Assembly: GCA_024336345.1 (NCBI GenBank)
Contig: JANFOG010000016.1
Span: 186,001 to 250,000, forward strand
DNA length: 64,000 nt
Source: Mariannaea sp. PMI_226
Lineage: Eukaryota; Ascomycota; Sordariomycetes; Hypocreales; Nectriaceae
Direction of reading: 5' to 3'
In this document: positions 34,738-45,051 of the stretch, piece after piece
Numbering within the stretch: position 1 is the first letter of the stretch
Layout: the number at the start of each line of letters is the position of its first letter
The notes under the pieces: model-generated
Told to the model about the DNA's origin: nothing
Databases searched by the model: none
The model's input: the letters and a program-made list of their open reading frames with translations, nothing else
Translations under genes and position numbers: made by a program

Positions 34738-36504
34738 ATGCCCCAGTCTGCGTGTTGGACTTGTCGTCTACGACACAAAAAGTGCGATGAGTCAACACCT
34801 GTATGTGGTACTTGTGCAGGATTGGGGATCACCTGTCACTCAGGCAAGTTGAAGCCAACATGGATGGATGGTGGCCATCTCCAGGAGGCAATGGCACAGC
34901 AGTTCAAGGCAGAAGTCAAGCGTGGTGCCAGACGCCGTCGTGGGATAGACAAAATACGCAACATAGTCCGCGGCTTTGAGTTGACCGACGATGGCACTCT
35001 GTCAGAAGACATAGGATCGACGCCAAATACGCCTCCCATACCATACCGAGCAACGGACGAGGTATCAAATCCCTCTGTCCATGTCAATTCCGCTGAGCAG
35101 CTGATATCGATCGACTCAGAGTTCGCCGGTAGCAAAGCTTCGAGGGCTCCTTTTGTCCCCGATGTGACAGATATGGGCTACTTGGCAACCTACATGGACT
35201 ACGTTTTCCCAATTCTCTTTCCATTTTATCGACCTAGCCTCCTCGAAGGCGGGAGAGGTTGGCTCCCTACAATAGCAAGGTCAAGTCAAAGCTTCTTGGC
35301 AAGCATCGTGAGCTTGACCAGCTTTTTCTTCTCCGTTATTCCGGTAGAATCGGGCCCCGGTCATCACGGATACTCGTTCAAGACGTGGGACGAACTTCAC
35401 CTGCAGGCGCAAGTGGCTCTAACTAGCATCCGGCGCGACATGCATGATTTACAAAATGATGGGTTAGACAACAGCCTTGACGCCCGTGTGCATCTGCTGG
35501 GAAACATTGTCCAGCTACTCGTCTTTGAGCGTGAGACATTTGCATCCGATCAGTGGCAGATACACCTACCGGCCGCGCTATTTTTATTTGAACAGATATT
35601 GCAGCTCCACGGCCGCGACGACCAAGATATGGACCAAAATATGACTACCGTCCTGGATAAGTTACCCTGTCCCGGGCCCTGTTCGCTCAACAAGGAACGC
35701 GGAGCCTTTCTCTTTTACTCCGCTGCCTTGGTGGTTTACGATGTCGTTGCCAGCACGAGCCTCGGTCAGGTCCCAAGATTACTCCCCTTGTGTTTGGAGC
35801 CCTTGGCTGGGGAGAAACCCCAGCTGGATCTTGAGGGCGTCAGTGGCTGCCAGGGCTGGGTCTTCTCGATAATTGGACAAATATGCGCCCTTGATGAGTG
35901 GAAGAAACGGAGTGCCAGTGGCGGGAACTTGTCGGTGGTGGATTTGCAAGACCAAGCCAGCTTGATTGACGCGCGCTGGAAGGCTTGCATCTTCAGTCTT
36001 AATAATCAGGAGTCAGCTCATAATGCAGAGACCATGGATACGACTCAACACTCTCGCCCGCTGGAATCGATTTTACTCTCATCACACTGCTCGTTCGGCT
36101 TTCATCCTTTGAGGCCAGACACATACTATAGCGTTACGAGAGTCTGGGCGCATGCTGCTCGCGTGTTTCTTCTGGTGGTATCGCTCGGCTGGCAACCTCA
36201 GAACGAGGAAATACGCGAATGCATCTCTCAAGCAATTGCAGCTCTGGAGAGAATAACCTCCCCCAGCTGGATCCGGTCTCTCGTCTGGCCAATCTGCGTA
36301 TGTGGGTGCCTCGCAACTGAAGAGCAGCGACCAATCTTTCGTAAGATTCTGGACAATTCAGCGGCGCTCAAAGCATTGATGAGCGTTCGTAATGCTTTCG
36401 ATATCATGGAAAGAGTCTGGGAGCAGGGAGATGATATCGATGCCAATACGTGGGACATCACCACGTGCCTCTCAATCTTGGGATACAAGACGCTCTTGGT
36501 ATGA
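34738..36504 (+). CDS. Zn(II)2Cys6 transcription factor
   Basis: A single exon of 588 aa. The binuclear zinc cluster starts at once after the Met: six cysteines at 6, 9, 16, 23, 26 and 33 (CWTCRLRHKKC, then CGTCAGLGITC), with spacing C-2-C-6-C-6-C-2-C-6-C. A basic segment follows (KRGARRRRGIDKIR), then a long middle-to-C-terminal helical region (about 165-585) of the fungal-specific regulator type (Fungal_trans_2/DUF3468-like). It should bind CGG-type DNA half-sites as a nuclear regulator. Target genes are unknown. The frameshifted reductase lies about 490 bp downstream on the same strand, so a pathway link is possible but unproven. The ATG at 34738 is chosen because the in-frame codons before it hold no ATG. 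Confidence 0.9.
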   Translation: MPQSACWTCRLRHKKCDESTPVCGTCAGLGITCHSGKLKPTWMDGGHLQEAMAQQFKAEVKRGARRRRGIDKIRNIVRGFELTDDGTLSEDIGSTPNTPPIPYRATDEVSNPSVHVNSAEQLISIDSEFAGSKASRAPFVPDVTDMGYLATYMDYVFPILFPFYRPSLLEGGRGWLPTIARSSQSFLASIVSLTSFFFSVIPVESGPGHHGYSFKTWDELHLQAQVALTSIRRDMHDLQNDGLDNSLDARVHLLGNIVQLLVFERETFASDQWQIHLPAALFLFEQILQLHGRDDQDMDQNMTTVLDKLPCPGPCSLNKERGAFLFYSAALVVYDVVASTSLGQVPRLLPLCLEPLAGEKPQLDLEGVSGCQGWVFSIIGQICALDEWKKRSASGGNLSVVDLQDQASLIDARWKACIFSLNNQESAHNAETMDTTQHSRPLESILLSSHCSFGFHPLRPDTYYSVTRVWAHAARVFLLVVSLGWQPQNEEIRECISQAIAALERITSPSWIRSLVWPICVCGCLATEEQRPIFRKILDNSAALKALMSVRNAFDIMERVWEQGDDIDANTWDITTCLSILGYKTLLV

Positions 36505-36991
36505 CAAAAACGGGAGGCATCTTCATTTTTGTAAGATAGAAAGAGAGCCACGATTCTGATTGGGAAGCATATACATATATGACCAGAAGACAACCACAGC
36601 CCATCCGCAATGTTGAGCCGAAATGAATTGGGATCGAACATTCCGCTAGTGGTCGTTCTCAGCACTAACTGGGTAGCTATGAGTGGTACGGTGGAAGTAA
36701 CTCCTTCGTTGGGTCCCGCACAACGCCGAGTGTCCTGTCTCCGCCCGGAACACTTCTCCGCGCGGGATTTCATCAGGGGCACATACTTGTTGACCAATCA
36801 ATCACCGCGCCGTCCATATCCCAGCTCGACAGCGCCGGCCCCACCCGGCCTCCGAGACACAACTCGAATCCTTTGAATAGTTTGGGAATATGAAGCAAAA
36901 GGAAGCCATTATGCCACTTCACTTCTTTTTCCCTCTGTCAAAGTGATTCAAAGGATCATCATCTGTCTTCATGGATGTTCGCACCGTCATA

Positions 36992-37776
36992 ATGGATCAG
37001 CCGAAAATCCTCATGTTTGGCGGAACTGGCCCGGCTGGTATTTGCCTACCTTCGAGGGCTCGTTTTTCGCAACCACCCGGTTGTTGTATATGCAAGAAAC
37101 CCTTCTAAAATACCAGAGGAATTGGTATCGAATGAATTAATAGAAGTAGGTTGGGAGAGAAAATCAACGGCCCGCCCACCCATTCTGGGTTGAACCTACT
37201 ATGATATTGTTTTATACTAAGACTATCCAGATCACCCAAGGGGAGTTACAAGATGTCGATGCTCTGTCTTCAGCCGTTGCCAAGTGCACCAGTATCATTT
37301 CACCACTCGGACCGAGCATCAATAACAGAAATTTTGATTCAACCATATACGCCAACTTTTACGACTCCTTATTTCCTCTGATGCGTCAACATGGTGTAAG
37401 TCGTATCCTTGCAATGGGTACGCTGTCTATCCAGGATCCGGAAGATAAGTGGACATTTTTCCAGTTCATGACAACTTCCATCATGCCTTTTCTTGCCAAA
37501 AATGTGTATCGTAGCGTTCTCAATCTCGCCGACGCCTTTGTGCAAGATGCTGGCGATTTGGACTGGACTATTTTCCGTCTTACGATGATACCCGGCGAGT
37601 CTGACGAACAGAGCTGGAGGGAGGACCGGGATAGCGGCAGTGTCTTCAGCGGATGGATAGGAGAGAAAGGATGGACGAGTTCGTTGAAAAGAGGTGCACT
37701 AGCAAGATGGCTGGTGGGTATTGCTGAAGGCAAAGGAGGTCAGTGGATTCGCAAGATGCCAGCTGTGAGCAACTAA
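36992..37776 (+). pseudogene. NAD(P)-binding SDR/NmrA-like protein with frameshift
   Basis: The N-terminus (from ATG 36992) has the Rossmann glycine motif: KILMFGGTGPAG at about 5-16. Reading continues well in a different frame from about 37050 (LVFRNHPVVVYARNPSKIPE), one base out of register. An intron at 37146-37230 (donor GTAGGT, branch TACTAAG, acceptor CCAG) joins to 37231-37776, which holds GELQDVDALSSAVAKC, SIISPLGPS and DLDWTIFRLTMIPGE. The family is the atypical SDR group of NAD(P)-binding reductase-like proteins (NAD_binding_10/NmrA). No catalytic Tyr-x-x-x-Lys was seen, as usual there. The single-base shift near residue 19-20 would cut translation unless it is an assembly error. 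All the rest looks intact, suggesting recent loss or a sequencing fault. Confidence 0.7.
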
Positions 37777-39469
37777 CTTAATGTTATATGGGATGATATT
37801 TCTTGAGACGGAACCCAGTCAGTTTCAGAGCTCCTTTATGCAAATCGGTGGTACCTTTTCAGGGTGTTATTCGATACTAAAAAATTGACGGGTTCTGGAG
37901 CAGACCGCTGAGAGCGACTTTTGATGATTAACATACTAGAAAGTCCTATTTCTGCTCCTATTTAGGCGTGGTAATGTTCTCCAATTGGCTGCAGGTTGCG
38001 TCTTTTCATTGCCAAATTTCCTAGTACCGGAGGTTTTGTCCGACCCAAACCGGGTGTCTTATGCCAGTAGTTACAAACGAGCAAGTACCCTCACAATGGA
38101 TATCCGTCCAGACAGAGCCTTTGTTACATTTGCAGAGTAGCCATTGCCGACGTATTCTCTGTCGACGTGTACCAGTTTCATCGGGGTGATCCGATCCTCC
38201 CCCCATCGTCACATTGTTGTTCAAGCCGGCCAAGTGGTGCACAAATCGGTTTCCAGCCACGCAGCCAATTTCTAGTCATGAGCTACCTTCAATTTGTCCT
38301 ATCCCATCTGCATATCCTTGTACACATGTTGAGTCATCCGAACGATATCATAAAAGTCTGGGTAAGCTTTAAGAGAAAGAGGACGCAAGTTGCATTCTAG
38401 TAAGTCGAGCAGTCTACCTTCCTTACGTGGTATTTGAGGTATTGTTGTGTGTGTTCTATAAACTATTTTGTTTTTAGTTTTGGAATCCCTGGAGATCACC
38501 TATATGCGGCTTTACGCTCTTAATGTAAGCATATATTAATCTTGGATGAACCGTTCGAGGACTTAAAGCGGTTTTCTTTGGGCGTCTAGTTTTATCTTTG
38601 CGCGTTTTAAATACATTTCATTATTCATTTTCGTAGACCGACACAAAGAAAGGCTTAGGTGACGGTTTCTAGATTGCTTGTAGTAATCGAGTGGCAGGAT
38701 TTCGCGAAAAGAACACAAAGCAGGATTGAGTCGGCTATCTGATAGCTGGAATTGACCAAGGAATTCTAGGAACTTGCGAGTAGGAAGAACGTTCTTTGAA
38801 ATATCTATGCATGGAGAAAAAAACAATAAAGAAACGAAAAGAAAAGAAAGAAATCAACCACAAGCAAGTACACTTGCTCTTTGATCGATTCGCGCTCTCC
38901 ACTTCACAAATTATAACTAATCATGGTCATGTGGTGTGTAAAACAATACCGAAAGCCACGGATGCTGGCACCGGCAATAATCGGCCTAGGTATTTCGCAG
39001 CTTCAGTCATTAATTCTTACCGACAAGCACTCGACATAATCTACAATGGTGCGCAAAAGTAGCCAAGCCAGAAGAAAAAATAGGCTAGAAAATGGACCAT
39101 GACTTTGGCTAATAATTCATGATATCAACTTCTCCGCGGTTGTCAACTACTATAATTATTTGTGAGTGCCTAGTAAAAAATCGGTCATCATCTGTCACGC
39201 CATAATAGCTGTTGAACTGAGTAATTCTCGCGCCCTGATTGGTTCGGCGGATGTCGGGTCCTGTTACCTACCCCATGACATAGCAAGTCGCCCCCTTCGG
39301 TGCACCGGCCGCAAGCCTTTTAGGTCCGATCTGCCGCAGCCGAGCCAGCTTTCGCTCAACACTGTTACTAATTCCATGTCCTCGTCGTCCTAACTTCGAC
39401 ACCCACAAACTACCTTACACTTCGAGTTTCTATTTCGAGAGGAACCATTTCCCCCTCCATGCACCAACA
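37777..39469. other. Intergenic, no gene supported
   Basis: Short frames only and no motif. The last few hundred bases should hold the ISA1 promoter. Confidence 0.5.
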
Positions 39470-40239
39470 ATGTTCGCCTCAAGATTGGTGACAAGAAACG
39501 CCCTGCGCCAGAGCTGCAATGCTCTGCGACATTTCTCCTCCTCCCAGCCCGCCGCCCTCGGTTACCATTCCTATACCCTCCCCTCCAACGTCAATTCGCC
39601 GCCTCTGAGGACCGATGAGGTTCCCGAAACGAACATAGCCCAGCCGGATCGTCTCCCCAAGGTCCACGAAACAAGACCGCCTCCTGGTCAACAGCCCCTT
39701 CAACGTCAAGAGGTAGCAGCATCCCGCTCCCCATCAAGTGCCGCCACCCCTCAACCGACATCAAAGCCGGCGCCAACGCCTGCTCCCAAGACTACCGAGA
39801 AGGAAGCGCAAAAGTCAGAAGCTGCCCGACCACGGAGGACATTCCGCGCCAGGAAGGCAGCCATGAAGCTGACTCCCGCGGCCGTGGAGCAATTGAAGAT
39901 GCTGTTAGACCAGCCCGAGCCCAAGTTGATCAAGGTCGGAGTGCGCAACCGAGGTTGCAGTGGATTAGCATACCACCTCGAGTACGTCGATAAGCCGGGC
40001 ATGTTCGACGAGACAGTGGAGCAGGATGGTGTCCAAGTGTTGATTGACAGCAAGGCGCTCTTCAGCATTATCGGCACTGAGATGGACTGGGCCGAGGATA
40101 AGCTCAATCAGCGTTTCGTCTTCAAGAACCCTAATATCAGTGAGTCCCCCCCAAACAGGCAATATATAACTTTGAGCCATGTTCCTAACGAATTATTACA
40201 GAGGAGGAATGCGGCTGTGGAGAGTCATTCATGGTATAA
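39470..40239 (+). CDS. ISA1: Mitochondrial Fe-S assembly protein Isa1
   Basis: Two exons: 39470-40139 and 40202-40239, giving 235 aa. The C-terminal half is an A-type Fe-S carrier (HesB/IscA). The three conserved cysteines are present: C163 in NRGCSGLAYH and the C-terminal CGCGESF pair (227 and 229). The second exon is needed to supply that pair, which fixes the splice. The N-terminus is a mitochondrial presequence-like, Arg/Ser-rich segment (MFASRLVTRNALRQ) followed by a Pro/Ala-rich linker to about residue 125, unusually long compared with yeast. Isa1 works with Isa2 and Iba57 in the matrix to make [4Fe-4S] clusters for aconitase and lipoate synthase. Confidence 0.93.
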
Positions 40240-40969
40240 GCATCTTGCAATTGTCACGGCGTCACTCGAGGCTATCCGACAGATCGAGTGACCGTCAGTG
40301 ACATGATCTTCTACATAAACCCGATATGAACGAATGGATAGACACCAGCCGGCACCTACAATGATGAGAGCCACGACGTCGATACCATATATAATCATCA
40401 TTACCTGCTCTCGAGACTTGCTCTTTCCAATTCCTGGACGGCTACATTTCCAGATGGGAGCACTATGAGGCAATGAAACACCACGAGAGAAGCGATATCT
40501 AAAGTTGCGCCTCTTTGTAACATGAGAAATAAAAAAAACGCCCCAGGGAGCTAGCATTCCCCAAGAGAGGGAACTCGGTGCTCCGAATCATAGCATAATC
40601 ATTGGCGTTAGGTTAGATGGGAGACAAACGAATTATGTACATACTCTTGCTACTTTATACATACCAAGTCAATGTATGACTTTATTGTATCTTGACCAAC
40701 TTGAACTGGTGTTGCTGTGAATGTTTCTTCATATAATACAATGTGAAACCTGCAAAAGAAAGATTCCATTCAAGATTTCATGTATTCCACTAGCCGCATG
40801 AGTCAATGCTCTTGACTTGGAGTATTTTCAGTGGTTGGGTTGCTTGATTTGTCAACCTTCACGAGTGGCGTCGAAAGTGTGTCACATGACTCCGCGATGG
40901 GTGTTGCTTTGGATGTTGAACGCAGGTCGCGCGCCCTTGGGCATGACGCATAATGAACCCAACCGCGTT
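40240..40969. other. Intergenic between ISA1 and MGMT
   Basis: 3' UTR of ISA1 and the promoter side of MGMT. No other gene was seen. Confidence 0.5.
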
Positions 40970-40976
40970 TATATAA
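40970..40976 (+). promoter_or_regulatory. TATA box before MGMT
   Basis: TATATAA lies about 150 bp upstream of the MGMT ATG at 41127. Position and sequence suit a core promoter element. Confidence 0.5.
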
Positions 40977-41126
40977 GAGGTTTTCTTCCTTTCGAAGTTT
41001 GCAAAATGCAATTTTAGTATCTCTTGTGTCTTTTCAAATACAATTCACTGGCATAGATTATATCATTATTTTCCACAACGATCAACATACCTCTCCTATT
41101 GAATATCAGCTCTTGTCACGTTGGAC

Positions 41127-41624
41127 ATGGCCGCAGGCATGAAACGATCGCGTGAGGATACCGTCGAGGAAAAGAAAACCAAGGTCGCAAAGACAAGCGC
41201 TGCACGATCCAAGATTAATAAATCGACTGAATCAGTCACCTACCCGCCTCATTTCTCTCCTTCCATGCACCCACAACTCGCCCGTATCGCATCCTCCCAG
41301 CGCACATCATTTGAGAAGAGCGTATGGACAGCTCTGTGCCAGATCCCGCCAGGCCACTTCACTACGTATGGCCTTTTGGCAGCATATCTCAAGTCATCCC
41401 CAAGAGCGGTGGGCAATGCACTGCGACGAAACCCGTTCGCGCCAGAGGTGCCCTGTCATCGGGTCGTAGCAACAGGTGGGACTCTGGGCGGATTCAAGGG
41501 CAAGTGGCCCAAAGACGGCGAGGGCATCACAATCGATGAGAAAAAGAAGCTTTTGCGGGGGGAAGGGGTTAGGCTGGATGAGAAGGGAAAGGTCATCGGG
41601 ACACCATTCGTAGGGTTTGTTTGA
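41127..41624 (+). CDS. MGMT: O6-methylguanine-DNA methyltransferase
   Basis: A single exon of 165 aa. The active-site motif is EVPCHRVV, with acceptor cysteine C110. Upstream are VWTALCQIPPGHFTTYG and SPRAVGNALRRNPF, the helix-turn-helix and arginine-finger region of the DNA-binding domain. GGFKGKWPKDG follows. This is a suicide repair protein: it takes alkyl groups from O6-alkylguanine onto C110. C110 and the PCHR motif separate it from the catalytically inert alkyltransferase-like (ATL) proteins, which have Trp or Ala there. The N-terminus (about 40 aa) is basic (KRSREDTVEEKKTKVAK) and could be a nuclear signal. The ATG at 41127 is the first in frame; a TTG two codons earlier is ignored. 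Confidence 0.94.
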   Translation: MAAGMKRSREDTVEEKKTKVAKTSAARSKINKSTESVTYPPHFSPSMHPQLARIASSQRTSFEKSVWTALCQIPPGHFTTYGLLAAYLKSSPRAVGNALRRNPFAPEVPCHRVVATGGTLGGFKGKWPKDGEGITIDEKKKLLRGEGVRLDEKGKVIGTPFVGFV

Positions 41625-43438
41625 GATGTCGATTTTTTGTCATATGCCAAGTGTTTGGCGGTGGCATGTGAACATGGGATTGTGTACAGTAATAATATGG
41701 CTGGATTTTTTTTTTTATTTGATCGATCATGCAAGGGTACCTGGGAGGCGTCAAGGGACGGTCATCTTACAGAACAAGGAATATGAGATTGTATCATGCT
41801 ACGAGGCTCTTGAGATCAAGATAACAAACGTGTGATGTGAGGTGAGGATGGCGTCGCTGCTTGCACCACATAGTGGAATCGCCGATAAGAACTCCACCCT
41901 TGGGCGCACACAGAGCCGCCTGTGCACAGAGAACATACTGTAAGTTGCAGGACTGTCAGTGAAGGAATGACATGACGGAGCCAGATACACCGTTCCTCCA
42001 AATGGCTCTATGTGGAGCCTGGTTGGACAATGGCACAACTTCTGTCGTGATATGTAGCCGAAACCCGGGGCATATTCGTCTTCAGCTTCTTCGTTTTTTC
42101 TTCCTCCTCGCATCTTGATTTCCTCAATGCTATCTATTTTCGTGTTTCCTCCATTGTCGAAAATAAAATAAAAGCTAGAGGGAAAGTAAACCCTGGTCAA
42201 AAGGGAATATATCTGCGACGGACTTGCATTGCCGATGGAGGATTTCCCACGATGAGTAACTATTAATAAGTGCATCGCATTTGCATCGGTGGTGTTGTGC
42301 CGGGGGGGGAAAGAGGAAATGGTGGGAATACTCAAAAAGGGATAAGCGAGAATGCTAGTTATCGTGTGTGGATGTCAAAACTTTTTTGTTGCGATGAATG
42401 ACCTTCGCTGTGTGATACTTATTGTATAGATTTGCGGAAAAGACTGGGATAGACACTCCTACGCACATGCTGTATGATTAGTTTTCTATAAAGCCAGGAT
42501 TAAAATGAAGAGTGAGCTGCTCAAATATTAAGCGGATATCATAATGGGCCGTTATCACAGAAAGACAAGACGCACCTTTGAGTGTGCAAACCCGGTACTC
42601 GCAGCTCACCGAGGGACGGGACACACCTTGGCCCAGCTCGAGCCGCGGCTAGTGGCGGGCTGGTGGTTTCTTGATGGGAGTCCTTTTCATGTTGCCAGCC
42701 AATAGGTGGGAAAGAAACCTAACCTAGTAGGAAAAAAAATAAACCCTGGAACCGTCCCGCAGTCCAAGTTCCAGCAGGTCTTTTTCACTGTGTGTAGCTG
42801 TCTGCTGTGTCGTCACCTGCTGCTTTGTACTCGGCTAATACCCACTAAAGAATACCCACTCGCCGAGCCTAGCAGCCACTCACCTTGTTCCCATCAGCTC
42901 CCCCTCGGCCAGAATCGTTGTCCGTTACAAAGAACCAAGGTCCCCCGACAAATCCCGTGCGAGGACTGAGCCAATGGCTTCTCCATAGGCTGGCATCTTT
43001 TTACAGGTTTTTGTGTTCCCAGGGGAGAGAGTGGAGGGGGGGCCCCAACCCAAAATCCTGCTGGGGAGGGGAAGGGGCGGCGCCCTGGAGAGGTGTGGTG
43101 GTGGTAACTATTCTCCAACAGCAGGGTGCTTTCAGTTAAGAGAGTACCAGAGTTACTTGGTACCTTCTAAATTTATGGCCCCCTGTGCTTGTGACCGGGT
43201 GTCAGTGTCCAAAACTCGGGACAGCTTGTGGTGACTTTCGTCTTGTCGAACCGCTTCCACAAACCCTCCCTCTCTTTTCCTAGTCCTTTCTACGCCCCTA
43301 CGCAACGCCACAACGTTAAGAGCATCTTCCTCTTAACTTCATCTTAATTCCTGCATCCTCTCCCTCCCTTTCATACCCATCTCCGCTCTCCCCTCACTTC
43401 CCCCCCTTCCTCCCTTTCCCTCCCTCCAGTAGCCCATC
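41625..43438. other. Intergenic, no gene supported
   Basis: Short overlapping frames only. The last several hundred bases (42900-43438) are C/T-rich and probably the LSC2 promoter and leader. Confidence 0.5.
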
Positions 43439-45051
43439 ATGTTCAGATTAGGACGCAGCCGCGCCGTGGCTTCCGCCATCAATGCTTCCAAGGTACTCTC
43501 CGCACCAAGCTGGCTTTTTACAAGCTTTACGACATCTTACTGACTCTCTACGCCGTCACCCAGGTCCAGGTCGCTCCCGCCGCCAGATTCCCCGGCATTG
43601 CCCAACAACGACGAGCCCTGAGCATCCACGAGTACCTCTCCGCCGACCTCCTCCGACAGGTAAATTTTACAACTCCCCTTTTACATTTTCCGACGCATTG
43701 ACGCAATGCAATGCAAATCCCCTCGAACGAGAGACACTCTATCTTGTAGCTGTCAATTTGTTTAACCCCAAGTCGCTAACCAGAACCTATGATGTCAACA
43801 GTATGGCGTTGGTGTTCCCAAGGGTGCCGTCGCTAAGAACGCCCAGGAGGCCAAGGCTGTCGCCGAGCAGATTGGAACTGAGGATATGGTCATCAAGGCC
43901 CAGGTCCTCGCCGGTGGTCGAGGAAAGGGTACCTTCGACAACGGTCTTAAGGGCGGTGTCCGTGTCATCTACTCTCCCCACGAGGCTGAGATGTTCGCCC
44001 AGCAGATGATTGGCCATAACCTCATCACCAAGCAGACCGGCGCTGCCGGCCGTCTCTGCAACTCCGTCTATATTTGCGAGCGCAAGTTCGTCCGTCGCGA
44101 GTTCTACCTTGCCATTCTCATGGACCGTGCTACCCAGAAGCCCGTTATCGTCTCCTCCTCCCAGGGCGGTATGGATATCGAGACCGTTGCCAAGGAGAAC
44201 CCCGAGGCTATTAACACCACTTACATCGACATCAACGTTGGTGTCACCGACGAGATGGCCCGCGACATTGCTACCAAGCTCGGCTTCAGCGAGCAGTGCA
44301 TCGAGGACGCCAAGGATACCATCCAGAAGCTGTACAAGATCTTTACCGAGAAGGACTCTACCCAGATCGAGATCAACCCCCTGTCCGAGACTTCTGACCA
44401 CCAGGTCCTTTGCATGGACGCCAAGTTCGGCTTCGACGACAACGCTGACTTCCGCCAGAAGGAGGTCTTTGAGTGGCGCGATACCAGCCAGGAGGATCCC
44501 GATGAGGTCCGCGCTGCCCTGTCCAACCTCAACTTCATCAAGCTCGACGGTGACATTGGCTGCCTCGTCAACGGTGCCGGTCTTGCCATGGCTACCATGG
44601 ACATCATCAAGCTGAACGGTGGTCAGCCCGCCAACTTCCTCGACGTTGGTGGTGGTGCTACCCCCGCCGCCATCAAGGAGGCTTTCGAGCTCATCACCAG
44701 TGACTCCAAGGTCTCTGCCATCTTCGTCAACATCTTCGGTGGTATCGTCCGTTGCGACCTCATCGCCACCGGTCTGATCAACACCGTCCAGAGCTTGAAC
44801 CTCAAGATTCCCATCATTGCCCGTCTCCAGGGTACCAATGTCGAGCAGGCTCACCAGATTCTGAACGACTCTGGTCTCAAGATTTTCTCCATTGACGACC
44901 TACAAACCGCTGCTGAGAAGGCCGTGCAGCTTTCCAAGGTGGTCAAGATGGGTAAGTTTCATTCCAAATGACGGTACATACGCGGTAAAATGCTAACGCA
45001 GATATAGCCCGTGACATCGATGTCGGTGTCGAGTTCACCCTGGGTATCTAA
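43439..45051 (+). CDS. LSC2: Succinyl-CoA ligase beta subunit, mitochondrial
   Basis: Four exons: 43439-43492, 43564-43659, 43802-44951 and 45008-45051, giving 447 aa. The N-terminus is a mitochondrial presequence-like (MFRLGRSRAVASAINASK, interrupted by intron 1) leading to RALSIHEYLSADLL. The ATP-grasp part has VLAGGRGKGTFDNG; the CoA-ligase part has NGAGLAMATMDIIK, NFLDVGGGAT, FVNIFGGIVRCD and ARLQGTNV. With the alpha subunit it makes ATP (or GTP) from succinyl-CoA in the matrix, a TCA step. The small last exon (ARDIDVGVEFTLGI) completes a normal C-terminus. Codon bias is strongly C-ending, typical of high expression; this makes a long spurious frame on the opposite strand (about 43787-44854). 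Nucleotide preference (ADP versus GDP) was not decided. Confidence 0.97.

Noticed and set aside
36228..36797. Minus-strand frame of 189 codons
   Set aside because: It overlaps the 3' end of the Zn2Cys6 gene in antisense and has no recognisable feature.
43787..44854. Long minus-strand open frame of 355 codons
   Set aside because: It is an exact antisense shadow of the LSC2 coding exon, produced by strong C-ending codon bias.
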